DNA from: a bacterium HR29
GTDB taxonomy: Bacteria > Chloroflexota > Dehalococcoidia > Tepidiformales > Tepidiformaceae
Direction: 5' to 3'
Assembly: GCA_002898215.1 (NCBI GenBank)
Contig: BEIF01000001.1
Span: 601,501 to 665,500 of the forward strand
DNA: 64,000 nucleotides
Below, in pieces: positions 19,585-27,866 of this stretch. Numbering within the stretch: the first letter of the stretch is position 1; each line of letters opens with the position of its first letter. The position numbers and the translations under genes are program-made. Under the pieces are notes generated by a model. The model worked only from the letters and a program-made list of their open reading frames with translations. It was not told the DNA's origin and ran no database searches.

Positions 19585-20562
19585 TCAATCGCACGGCGGC
19601 TGGCGCAGCTCGCGCGCGACGCTCCCCAGCGCTCGGCCGAATTCCGCCCCGAACAGGAGGATGCTGGCGTTCAACATCATCCAGAAGAGGAACACCATCG
19701 CCGTCCCGAACCCCGCGTACAGCGAGGGGTCCTGGCCTACCGCGGTCATCCGAAGCACCACGGCGGCGAGGTTCTTCGCCGCTTCGAACAGCACCGTGGC
19801 GCACGCGGCCCCGGCGAGGGCCTCCTGCCAATCGGGCCTCGACGACGGGACGTAGCGATACAACAGGGCGAACATCGTGAACGAAACGGCAACGGCAACG
19901 GCGGCCGAAAGGAGGCGCCAGCTCCAGGGCGACGCCAGGAAGGCTGGCCCCACGTCGGCAGCCCAGTCGACGAAGTACTGGGCGATGGCCGTGAGGCCGA
20001 GCGAAATGCCGATGAGGACTGCGAGCGAGGGGACCAGGGCGAAGTCGATCAACTTCTCGTGCCAGTACGGGCGCGTCTTCGTCCGGTGGCTGGTGGCGTT
20101 CAGCCCCCGCCGCACGGCGGCGAAGACGCCGCTCGCCGACCAGACCAGCAGCACGGCACCCACCCCGAGGCCAGCCGGGCTCATGCTCCGTGCCCGTGAG
20201 ACGAGCCGCTGAACGTCAGCCTCGACCTCCGGGGTCTCCTGAAGAGGCAACTGGTCGAAGACGAATTCCACGACGCGCCCCTCGGGGACCAGCAACCCGA
20301 GGAGCGAGAGCGTGATGAAGGCGAGAGGAAGGAGCGAGAAGAGAGCGTAGTAGGCGATGGCGGCGGCGAAGATACCCGCTTGGTCGGCACCGTACCAGCG
20401 GAACGCGCGCCACAGGGTGAGCAGGGGCAGCCGGACGGAAACGGGCGCCCTCCGCCAGGCGTTGCGCACGCCGCGGATGGGAAGCCCCACGGTCGTGCGC
20501 CAGGAGATCGTGGCGGGCCGCACTCCCGCCAGAGCGCGTCCGCGGTTCTTGCTCTCGCTCAC
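19585..20562 (-). CDS. YihY/virulence factor BrkB family membrane protein
   Basis: A 325-residue polytopic protein of the YihY (UPF0761) family with about six membrane segments. The family core begins AAAIAYYALFSLLPLAFI and ends GFGTAMVFLFWMMLNASILLFGAEF. The GTG start at 20562 overlaps the stop of the upstream glycosyltransferase (GTGA), so the two are coupled. The family's function is not established; older annotations as RNase BN are wrong. Confidence 0.88.
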   Translation of the reverse strand: MSESKNRGRALAGVRPATISWRTTVGLPIRGVRNAWRRAPVSVRLPLLTLWRAFRWYGADQAGIFAAAIAYYALFSLLPLAFITLSLLGLLVPEGRVVEFVFDQLPLQETPEVEADVQRLVSRARSMSPAGLGVGAVLLVWSASGVFAAVRRGLNATSHRTKTRPYWHEKLIDFALVPSLAVLIGISLGLTAIAQYFVDWAADVGPAFLASPWSWRLLSAAVAVAVSFTMFALLYRYVPSSRPDWQEALAGAACATVLFEAAKNLAAVVLRMTAVGQDPSLYAGFGTAMVFLFWMMLNASILLFGAEFGRALGSVARELRQPPCD

Positions 20563-21677
20563 TTCTGCCCCAGGGTACCGGTCCGCGGTAGGGCGCGACG
20601 ACCGAGGGCTTCGATGGCCTCGTCCCAGTCGCCGATGACCGACTCCCAGCGGTAGCGGGCCGCCGCGTAGCGGAACGGCTCTCGCGGGGGTAGGGGCCCG
20701 CAGAGGAGGGCCGCCAGGCGTTCGTGACACTCCTCTTCCGATTCGAAGAGACAGAGCTGGTGCCACTCCTCCGGCACGAGGGCTGGGTAGTTGTATCGGC
20801 GGGGTGCGACGGGGATGCATCCCGCGTACATCGCCTCCACCGTGGCAACGCCGAAGAACTCGTGTCGCGACGTGCTGACGACGATATCGCTTTGCGCGAG
20901 CAGTCGGCCGTAGACCTCTCTCTCGGCGTATCCGAAGTGGACGACCCGTTTGCCGAGCCGCTCCGGGAGCTGGAGCAGGTCCTTGTTCGGGTTCAGGCCT
21001 GGCGCACCTGCTACCGCCACGGTGAAGGGCACGCCCTCTACCGCCAGCCGCTCGAGGACGCGGGCGAACATGGCCGGGTTCTTGTCGAACTCCCAGCGGT
21101 GATTCCAAAGCAGCTGCCGCGGCGAACCGTCGCGCCGCACGTTCGAGACGCCGTCGAGCCAGGCGAGCTCCACCCCAAGGGGAAGCACGAGGGACTTCGC
21201 CTCGATCGCCGCGATCCCTTCTTCCCGCAGCCAGTTGTTCGGCTGGCGGGCGAGCATGCGCAGGGCGGCGAGGAAGTCCTCACGGTGGTAGGCGGAATTG
21301 AACGCCACCAGGTCTGCGGCGAGTGCGGAGAGGTAGTTGATTTGCCCGAACCACGAGTTCAGCTTCGTTCCCCGCAACCGAGGGTAGGTGAACTGGTTCT
21401 CGTGGAAGTAGACGAGTACGGGGGCCTGTGCCCACGGTCGGGCCAGTGCGAGGAACGCGGGCACGTCGAGCATGTCGCTGGCGATGATCACGTCCGGCGG
21501 CGGGAGGTCCCTCGCCCGCTCGGCGAGCTCCTGGGCGCCGCGGCGCATGCGCTGTCGCCAGGGACCCTCGGGAAGCGTGAGCAGCTCGATTCGGTGCCGC
21601 GAATACCGAACGAGGCCGTCCGCCCACGCGCGGTGGCTTCCGCCGTAGTACGGCTCCACCACGATGGCCCGCACCAT
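20559..21677 (-). CDS. DUF3524 glycosyltransferase, tRNA-queuosine mannosyltransferase (QTMAN/GTDC1)-like
   Basis: A 372-residue GT4-like glycosyltransferase with the N-terminal DUF3524 signature EPYYGGSHRAWADGL, followed by LPEGPWRQRMRRGAQELAER, a motif pattern I know from GTDC1. Animal GTDC1 (QTMAN) adds mannose to queuosine at the wobble position of tRNA-Asp. The C-terminal half carries the GT-B donor site region (STSRHEFFGVATVEAMYAGCIPVAP). The acceptor in bacteria is not established. It lies between a small HAD gene and a yihY-like gene, with no Q-synthesis genes in this window. Confidence 0.82.
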   Translation of the reverse strand: MVRAIVVEPYYGGSHRAWADGLVRYSRHRIELLTLPEGPWRQRMRRGAQELAERARDLPPPDVIIASDMLDVPAFLALARPWAQAPVLVYFHENQFTYPRLRGTKLNSWFGQINYLSALAADLVAFNSAYHREDFLAALRMLARQPNNWLREEGIAAIEAKSLVLPLGVELAWLDGVSNVRRDGSPRQLLWNHRWEFDKNPAMFARVLERLAVEGVPFTVAVAGAPGLNPNKDLLQLPERLGKRVVHFGYAEREVYGRLLAQSDIVVSTSRHEFFGVATVEAMYAGCIPVAPRRYNYPALVPEEWHQLCLFESEEECHERLAALLCGPLPPREPFRYAAARYRWESVIGDWDEAIEALGRRALPRTGTLGQK

Positions 21678-21686
21678 GGCCCGATC

Positions 21687-22106
21687 CTAGAGGTGCCCGA
21701 GGGATTCCAGCTCCTCGAGGACGCGGAGGAGCTCGTCGTCCTTGGGGTCGAGTGAACGGAAAGGGCGCACGGCGAAGCCGCCGTACTTCTCCACCAGATA
21801 CCAATCGTCGTCGATGATGAGGTCGGGCGGCGGTTCGACGGCGGGGTCCTTGTCGAAGCAGCCGTCGACCCATTCGCCGAGGCCGTGAAGCTCCACCACG
21901 CGATGGCAGTGGCTCGCGCCGCTCGCCGACCAGATGTACACCCGGTGTCCCGCGGCCTTCAGGCGCGCGACCGCCTCACGCGTTCCCGGCCGCAGGTGGA
22001 GTTCGTTCGCCGTGGAGAGCAGGATGGTGTGGTCGACGTCGATGTAGACGTTCAGCGGTTTCTTCCCCGCCGGGGGCCGTGTCCGCCGCTTCTCCGAATC
22101 TGGCAC
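21687..22106 (-). CDS. Small HAD-superfamily hydrolase
   Basis: A 139-residue capless HAD-fold protein. It shows motif I YIDVDHTIL (DxDxT), motif II WSAS and motif IV LIIDDDW. The GTG at 22106 has GGAGG five bases upstream, which decides the start. It is the first gene of the HAD-glycosyltransferase-YihY unit, ten bases before the glycosyltransferase gene. The substrate is unknown; a role with the glycosyltransferase is only suggested by position. Confidence 0.75.
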   Translation of the reverse strand: MPDSEKRRTRPPAGKKPLNVYIDVDHTILLSTANELHLRPGTREAVARLKAAGHRVYIWSASGASHCHRVVELHGLGEWVDGCFDKDPAVEPPPDLIIDDDWYLVEKYGGFAVRPFRSLDPKDDELLRVLEELESLGHL

Positions 22107-22481
22107 GTTACCTCCGCAGAGAGGGATTTCGGCGCCTGACCCCGATTCTAGCCCCACCCGGCCCTCATCCCACCCCCACGCGCCCGGGGGCCCGGGCGGG
22201 TGAGTGCTCGTTCGAGGAGCGGTGCACCGGGATGTACTGTCCGGCTGCGGTCGATCCGCCGCCCCGAGGAAGTGCAATCGCTGGTGGGTTGCCCTGCGCG
22301 GATGTCATTCGTCGGGCATCCGGTCTCCGCGATGCGTCACGACGGCGCTACTGCTGCTCGACGGGGGAAAGCAGCCAGACGTCCCCGGAAGGTTACCCGA
22401 TGGAACGGGGTCCGGAGCCGACTCCTCGCTTGCATGTCTCGTCTCTGGACCCGCCTCCCTGCACGCGGCTATCATTCTACG
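22107..22481. other. Divergent intergenic region
   Basis: A 375-base gap between the leftward HAD gene and the rightward tetR gene. On the minus strand, TAGAAT (22145-22150) is a plausible -10 box for the HAD unit. The right end holds the tetR promoter listed separately. A G/C-run segment near 22185-22200 could fold. I see no small gene and no copy of the TAACCG-NN-CGGTTA operator. Confidence 0.5.
22446..22475 (+). promoter_or_regulatory. Predicted promoter of tetR, leaderless
   Basis: TGGACC (22446-22451), an 18-base spacer and TATCAT (22470-22475). The -10 ends six bases before the tetR ATG, so the transcript would begin at the start codon. Confidence 0.55.
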
Positions 22482-23246
22482 ATGGCTAGGCGTATGACTA
22501 CTGTTAGGCAGCGGCTACCATCGGTGGTGGGGCTTCCTGTGCAAACCCGACGCAATCCCGTCGAAAGTCGCGCGCGAATTCTCCGGGCGGCGGAAGAGTG
22601 CTTTGCAGAATCAGGCTATGAGGGCGCTCGGATGCAAGCCATTGCAAATCGAGCGCGAATCAACAAGAGGATGCTTTATCATTACTTTGGGAGCAAGCAG
22701 GGGCTCTATGCCGCAGTCCTCGATCGCAATTTCGAGCAAATACTCCGTCCGGCTTGCGATGCCGGCCGTGAAGCGCTTGCCGCCGGTGGCCCCAGAGCCG
22801 CGATCCGCGCGATTGTGAGGACGTACTATGATGCCCTCCGCGACCATCCCCGGTACGTCCGGCTCTTGTTGTGGGAGGCCGCTCGCCAATGGTCTCACGC
22901 GAACGCGGCGCCGCACCATCAGCTGGCGGAACTTCGCGACATCATCCAAAGCGTATTGCATCTCGGGATCGCGAGGAGGGAATTCGATCCTGACATACCC
23001 GCTTCTATCTCCTGGTCGTTGGTTATCGGCGTGCCTGCGATGTTCTTCTTCTACCGCCCGCGGCTCGAGCACCTTCTCGACGACGAGACCGTCCGAAGTG
23101 AGCTTCTGGACATTGCGCGGCGAGAACTGGTTCGATTCGTCGAAGGCGGTTTGCTCCCTAGGGGCGAGGCGCAATCGCCGCCCCCTGGCGTGGAGGCGGC
23201 GATCGAAGGGAGCGGGCGAGACGGAACTGGCTCTCCGACTTCCTGA
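22482..23246 (+). CDS. TetR-family transcriptional regulator, likely master of the adjacent module
   Basis: A 254-residue TetR/AcrR repressor. The N-terminal helix-turn-helix domain spans about 28-75 (SRARILRAAEECFAESGYEG ... INKRMLYHYFGSKQGLYAAVL). A ligand-binding domain follows, with a hydrophobic segment near 185-195. The chosen ATG is six bases from a -10 box; a second ATG lies four codons later. The gene is convergent with the binding-protein gene (three bases between stops). Three matching palindromes at the promoters of the neighbouring genes make it the natural candidate for their repressor; this is inferred. Confidence 0.88.
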   Translation: MARRMTTVRQRLPSVVGLPVQTRRNPVESRARILRAAEECFAESGYEGARMQAIANRARINKRMLYHYFGSKQGLYAAVLDRNFEQILRPACDAGREALAAGGPRAAIRAIVRTYYDALRDHPRYVRLLLWEAARQWSHANAAPHHQLAELRDIIQSVLHLGIARREFDPDIPASISWSLVIGVPAMFFFYRPRLEHLLDDETVRSELLDIARRELVRFVEGGLLPRGEAQSPPPGVEAAIEGSGRDGTGSPTS

Positions 23247-23249
23247 CCC

Positions 23250-24971
23250 CTAACTCGTCTTGTAGGCGTCGATGAGGTACTCCTGCGCGTAGGTGAAGAT
23301 CCACCAAAGGTGCACGTTTGCCTGGTGAACGTGGTAGAACTGGCCGACCGTCGTCGGTACGTTATACATACGGTCAGCCATGATGTTGACGACGTCGCGG
23401 ATCGCCGCCTTGCGCTGCTCTGGGTCGAGAATACGACGCTGTTTTTCGATGGCGTTCCGCAGTTCCGTGTCTGCCTCCAGCAGTGGCTTGAGGCCCGGCG
23501 CGATCAGCCGCGGGCTATCCGGCTCCCAGAAGCTGGTGAAGTACTCGTTCGGGTCCGCACCGACAAGGTTGGCCGAAGCGGCCATGCCCCCTTCCCACTT
23601 GCCTGCGACCACCGTCTTCGCGTAGTACTCGGCGAAGGGGAGCTGCTGGAGCCGAGTTTCGATGCCGATGGCCTTGAGCTGCTGCTGAATCAGTTCGGTC
23701 TGTTGCAACTGGGTCGGCGACCAGACAGCGGAGCCAATGAGCGTGTATTCCGGGAGCGACGTGCTTCCTAGTGCGGCACTCAGCAGCGCTTTCGCCTCCT
23801 GGAGATTGTGCTGGTAGTACTTCGCGTTGGGGAAGGCGTTTTGTTTGGGGTCGAAGTACCATTGGCTGAGCACGCCGTAAGGAAGCGCCCACGCGCCCTC
23901 GACGGACACGCGGACGAGGTCGTCGCGGTTCAATGCGAGGGAGATAGCTTGGCGGACGCGCTTGTCCCGGAACACGGGATCGTTGAGGTCGAAACCGAGC
24001 CAGGAGTTCCCCTGGGCCAGGTACGGGAGGAACGTGGCTCCGGGAAGGTCCCTCTTGAGGGACTCGACGTCGTTCGGTCCGACGACTGCGGTCCAGGCAA
24101 GGGAGTCAAGCTGCTTGCTGCGTAAGGCGGATACGGTCGTGGATGGGTCGGCGATGATTTTATAGACGACGGCGTCGAGGAACGGCCGGTCTTTGATGAA
24201 GTAGTCGGGGTTGCGCTTGTAGCGCACCTCCGCGCCGACCTGATAGCCATCGAAGATGAACGGCCCGGCACTCCACATATCCTTCTCGAGCCGGCCAGTT
24301 CCGAAGAGCTCCTTCGGCATGATGTAGAAGTAGCCTTGGTGCGCGATGTGGTTCAGGAACGGACCGAGAGGCTTGGAAAGCTCGAACCTCACCGTATCGG
24401 CGGAGATGGCCTCGACGCGGAGCACGTCTGCGAAGAGAAGACGACTGGGATGCTCCGCTTTGAGCCTCTGCCAGGCCGCGACGACGTCTTCGGCGGTGAG
24501 CGCACGGCCGTTCAACGGCTCCTTGTTCTCCCACTTCGCCGGGCGCAGTTTGAACACATACGTAAGCTCGTCCGGCTGCTCCGGAAGGCTCGTGGCGAGG
24601 TCGGTCGTGATTCCATAATCCAGAGGGCCGACATCGGGGCCAGTCGCGAACTTCAGCAGGCGGGGATACACCATGCTGTTGTGCATCATGGAGCGGTAGC
24701 TCCATGTCTTGATGTAGTCGAAGCTCGCTGGGTCCCCATTGTCGTGGAGCGTCAACGTTCCGCCGCGCACCGGCGCGGCTGTGGGCGAAGGAGTGGTCCC
24801 CGCGGCGGGCTGTGTACCTGCCGGTGGCGTCGGAGATGGCGCCTCCTCGTCGTCCCCGCAGCCAACGACCGAGGCTGCGGCTAGCCCGACACCTCCCAAG
24901 AACGAGCCCTGCAAGAGGCGGCGCCTTCCAATTCGTGAGCCGAATACGCTGACGGGGTTCCGGTCTCGCAC
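23250..24971 (-). CDS. Oligopeptide-type ABC substrate-binding lipoprotein (SBP family 5), Tat-exported
   Basis: A 573-residue family-5 binding protein with a twin-arginine motif (GRRRLLQG, about 15-22) and a lipobox ending SVVGC (Cys38). An Ala/Pro/Thr linker precedes the mature domain. Family blocks include DLATSLPEQPDELTYVFKLRP and DKRVRQAISLALNRDDLV. The GTG start has GGGAGG six bases upstream. The gene diverges from the SDR-permease operon; both promoters carry the same operator, so this is the binding protein of that importer. The ligand is unknown. Confidence 0.92.
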   Translation of the reverse strand: MRDRNPVSVFGSRIGRRRLLQGSFLGGVGLAAASVVGCGDDEEAPSPTPPAGTQPAAGTTPSPTAAPVRGGTLTLHDNGDPASFDYIKTWSYRSMMHNSMVYPRLLKFATGPDVGPLDYGITTDLATSLPEQPDELTYVFKLRPAKWENKEPLNGRALTAEDVVAAWQRLKAEHPSRLLFADVLRVEAISADTVRFELSKPLGPFLNHIAHQGYFYIMPKELFGTGRLEKDMWSAGPFIFDGYQVGAEVRYKRNPDYFIKDRPFLDAVVYKIIADPSTTVSALRSKQLDSLAWTAVVGPNDVESLKRDLPGATFLPYLAQGNSWLGFDLNDPVFRDKRVRQAISLALNRDDLVRVSVEGAWALPYGVLSQWYFDPKQNAFPNAKYYQHNLQEAKALLSAALGSTSLPEYTLIGSAVWSPTQLQQTELIQQQLKAIGIETRLQQLPFAEYYAKTVVAGKWEGGMAASANLVGADPNEYFTSFWEPDSPRLIAPGLKPLLEADTELRNAIEKQRRILDPEQRKAAIRDVVNIMADRMYNVPTTVGQFYHVHQANVHLWWIFTYAQEYLIDAYKTS

Positions 24972-25022
24972 TGCTGCCCTCCCAGGTTCGTCTTCCCTAG
25001 CGCTCTGCCCGCGCCGGCGGCG

Positions 25023-25051
25023 AGTGTAACCGCTCGGTTACTGCGCGTCAA
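25023..25051 (-). promoter_or_regulatory. Operator-bearing promoter of the binding-protein gene
   Basis: On the minus strand, -35 TTGACG (25046-25051), a 17-base spacer and -10 TACACT (25023-25028). The palindrome TAACCG-CT-CGGTTA (25027-25040) fills the spacer and overlaps the -10 box, the classic layout for repression by a TetR protein. Confidence 0.85.
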
Positions 25052-25109
25052 TCCTATGGAGTCGATAGGCGCCCGACTTATCGCTCGGTAGGCGGCAAGC
25101 GGCCACGCC

Positions 25110-25139
25110 TTGACAGGCTGGTAACCGCCCGGTTATATA
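25110..25139 (+). promoter_or_regulatory. Operator-bearing promoter of the SDR-permease-cyclase operon
   Basis: The -35 box TTGACA (25110-25115), an 18-base spacer and -10 TATATA (25134-25139). The palindrome TAACCG-CC-CGGTTA (25122-25135) lies in the spacer and touches the -10 box. It is the second of three matching operators and faces away from the first across 81 bases. Confidence 0.85.
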
Positions 25140-25173
25140 GCCCCCGCAGTTCGAGGGCGACAGGAGCAGCGCC

Positions 25174-25938
25174 GTGAGGCTTTCCGGCAAAGTCGCGGTC
25201 GTCACTGGAGGCGGAACCGGCATCGGCGCTGCCATCGCCAAGCGCTTCGCGCGAGAGGGCGCAGTCGTCGTCATCTCGGGGCGCCGGCCGCAGCCACTCG
25301 CCGATGTGGCCGAATCGATCGCTCGCGAGGGAGGAGAGGTAGAGGCGGTCGCATGCGATTCGGCCACGGAAGAAGGCGTCGAGCGGTTGTTCCGAAAAGC
25401 GCTGGAGTTCGGCCGCCTCGATGTCCTCGTGAACAACGCCGCCATTGCAGGCCCGGTCGCTCCCATCTGGGATCAGGAGCTGGCCGGATGGGAAGAAACG
25501 CTCCGCATCAATCTCACCGGGCCGTTCCTCTGCTCTCGTGCCGCCGCCCGCGCGATGATCCCCCGCCGAAGCGGCCGCATCATCAACATCGGGTCGATAA
25601 GCGGGAAGCGCCCGCTCGCGACGCGGAGCCCATACACCACGACGAAGATGGGCCTCGTGGGCTTGACCCGAACGCTCGCCTTGGAGCTCGGAGAGTACGG
25701 GATCACGGTCAACGTCATCAGCCCCGGAGCGGTCGACACTCCCCGCCTCAACGAACTCGCCGAGCGGTGGCACACCACGGTCGAGGCATTGCGCTCTTCG
25801 ATGGCCGCTCAGGCCGCCCTCCGCCGTATCAACGAGCCCGACGATATTGCCGCACTTGCTGCCTTCCTCGCGAGCGACGAGGCGCGAAACATAACGGGCA
25901 TCGATATAACCGTCGACGCCGGCGTCTGGTTCTCCTAG
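25174..25938 (+). CDS. Short-chain dehydrogenase/reductase (SDR)
   Basis: A 254-residue classical SDR. It shows the cofactor motif TGGGTGIG (residues 11-18), NNAA at 87-90, and the catalytic set Ser141, Tyr154 and Lys158 (YTTTK). Asp at the second strand end is absent and Arg37-Arg38 follow GR, which hints at NADP(H). The GTG start has AGGAG seven bases upstream. It is the first gene of the operator-controlled operon and probably oxidises or reduces the imported compound. Confidence 0.92.
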   Translation: MRLSGKVAVVTGGGTGIGAAIAKRFAREGAVVVISGRRPQPLADVAESIAREGGEVEAVACDSATEEGVERLFRKALEFGRLDVLVNNAAIAGPVAPIWDQELAGWEETLRINLTGPFLCSRAAARAMIPRRSGRIINIGSISGKRPLATRSPYTTTKMGLVGLTRTLALELGEYGITVNVISPGAVDTPRLNELAERWHTTVEALRSSMAAQAALRRINEPDDIAALAAFLASDEARNITGIDITVDAGVWFS

Positions 25939-25953
25939 GAGGAGCCGAGGGTA

Positions 25954-26910
25954 ATGACGGCCTACGTGGTGAACCGCCTCATTCTCCTGATTGTGAGTCT
26001 CCTGGGAGTCACGGTGCTCGTCGCCCTTATCGTTCGTCTCCTCCCCGCGAGCGCGATCGAAGTGTTGGCAGCGCAACAAGGCTTCTCCGAGGCGGCCGAC
26101 CTTGATCGTCTCGAGCACGAACTCGGACTCGACCGCCCGTTTCTGGTCCAGTACGGAACCTGGCTGGCCGGGGTCCTGCGGGGCGATTTCGGCGACTCCC
26201 TTCGGACGCGGCGCCCGATCTCTGACGAGCTGAAAGCGCGGCTCCCGGTAAGCTTGCAGCTTGCCGGGATGGCCTTCGTGGTGGCCGTGGCCGTCGCGAT
26301 CCCCGTCGGCGTTCTGTCAGCTGTCCGTCAGAATACGCTCCTCGACTACACCGCGCGGAGCCTGGCGATAACCGGTGTTGCACTCCCGGGGTTCTGGGTT
26401 GCGACCCTGGTCGTTGTCTGGCCGTCGGTATGGTGGGGGTGGAGTCCTCCGTTGACGTACACCTCTTTCATGGACGACCCCCTTACGAACGTCTCCCAAA
26501 TGTGGATCCCGGCCGTGCTGCTTGGCCTCTACTTCGTGGGATTCCTGATGCGCATGACCCGGGCGATGATGCTCGAGGTCCTTCGCTCTGATTACGTTCG
26601 TACGGCTTGGGCGAAGGGCCTGGCGCCTAGGGTCGTCATCCTGCGACATGCGCTTCGGAATGCGCTCATCCCGATCGTAACCGTAATTGGGTTGCAGCTA
26701 CCGGTGCTGGTCGGTGGGGCGGTAGTGTACGAGATGGTCTTCACGGTTCCAGGGATCGGTCGGCTCCTGTTGGAGGCAGTCCAGAACCGAGACTATCCCG
26801 TGACCCAGGCGGTGAACTTCGTGCTAGCGGGCATCGTGCTCACGGCGAATCTTGCCGTGGACCTGAGCTACACGGCCCTCGACCCACGCGTGCGGCTCGG
26901 AGGGGAGTAG
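25954..26910 (+). CDS. Oligopeptide-type ABC permease (DppB/OppB family)
   Basis: A 318-residue permease with six predicted membrane segments and the coupling loop LRSDYVRTAWAKGLAPRVVILRHALRNALIPI. It follows the SDR gene by 15 bases and ends two bases before the next permease. It belongs with the divergent binding-protein gene. No ATPase gene is present in the module. Confidence 0.92.
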   Translation: MTAYVVNRLILLIVSLLGVTVLVALIVRLLPASAIEVLAAQQGFSEAADLDRLEHELGLDRPFLVQYGTWLAGVLRGDFGDSLRTRRPISDELKARLPVSLQLAGMAFVVAVAVAIPVGVLSAVRQNTLLDYTARSLAITGVALPGFWVATLVVVWPSVWWGWSPPLTYTSFMDDPLTNVSQMWIPAVLLGLYFVGFLMRMTRAMMLEVLRSDYVRTAWAKGLAPRVVILRHALRNALIPIVTVIGLQLPVLVGGAVVYEMVFTVPGIGRLLLEAVQNRDYPVTQAVNFVLAGIVLTANLAVDLSYTALDPRVRLGGE

Positions 26911-26912
26911 CG

Positions 26913-27821
26913 ATGAGCGATTTCGCGGTTTCGTCCGGGATGACCTGGAGCGAGGCGTCACGTCGGGCGAAGCCGCTGGTGACGCGGGCTCTGGAGCTGG
27001 TTGCGCGCTACCCCCTCGGTGCCTTCGGACTCTTCGTTCTTGGTGCGTTCGCGCTGGCGGGGGTTTTGGCTCCCTGGGTAGCGCCCTACCCGTACGACCA
27101 GACGAACATCCTTCGTCAGCTCGAGTCTCCGGGATGGCCTCATCTGTTGGGCACCGACAACCTGGGGAGGGACGTGCTCAGTCGGCTGATCTGGGGGGCG
27201 CGCGTCGAACTCCTGGTCGGCCTCGGGGCCATCGCGATCGCGGCTACGGTCGCAGTCGTGGTTGGGGTGCCGAGCGGCTTCTACGGCGGCAAGGTGGATC
27301 TGTTTGTGCAGCGCGCTGTGGATGTGCTTCAGGCGTTCCCGGGCCTTGTCTTGCTCATCACGATAATCTCGATGTTCCAGCCGGGCCTGTATCAGGTCAT
27401 GGTGGCAATCGGAATCGTCCTCTCGCCCGCCGCGATACGCGTCGTTCGGGCCGCTTCGCTCGAGATCTCCCAACGGCCGTATGTGGAATCGGCGCGGGCC
27501 GTGGGGGCGAGCGACTTCCGCATCCTCGTTTCCTATGTCCTTTTGAACACGTTCGCCCCGCTGATGGTCACGGTGACGACCCTTCTCGGCGTGGCGATCC
27601 TCCTCGAGGCGAGCCTGAGCTTCCTCGGCTACGGCGTTCCGCCGCCGCAACCTTCGTGGGGCGCGATGCTCGGGCCCGATGCTCGACGGGATATGCTCCG
27701 GGCGCCGTTGCTGTCGGTATGGCCTGGCCTGGCAATCTTCCTCACGGTGTTCAGCTTCAACATGCTCGGCGACGCACTTCGGGATGCCCTCGACCCTCGG
27801 CTGAGGAATGTTCGTGCGTAG
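26913..27821 (+). CDS. Oligopeptide-type ABC permease (DppC/OppC family)
   Basis: A 302-residue second pore subunit. It shows HLLGTDNLGRDVLSRLIWGARVEL near residue 80 and the coupling loop SARAVGASDFRILVSYVLLN, followed by LEASLSFLGYGVPPPQPSWGAML, which marks this family. It begins two bases after the previous stop with a GGAGGGGAG site. Nucleotide-binding subunits must come from another locus. Confidence 0.92.
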   Translation: MSDFAVSSGMTWSEASRRAKPLVTRALELVARYPLGAFGLFVLGAFALAGVLAPWVAPYPYDQTNILRQLESPGWPHLLGTDNLGRDVLSRLIWGARVELLVGLGAIAIAATVAVVVGVPSGFYGGKVDLFVQRAVDVLQAFPGLVLLITIISMFQPGLYQVMVAIGIVLSPAAIRVVRAASLEISQRPYVESARAVGASDFRILVSYVLLNTFAPLMVTVTTLLGVAILLEASLSFLGYGVPPPQPSWGAMLGPDARRDMLRAPLLSVWPGLAIFLTVFSFNMLGDALRDALDPRLRNVRA

Positions 27822-27866
27822 CCGGCGCCAGCCGGAGAAGGACTCTCGGTATAGGAGAACGCGGCC

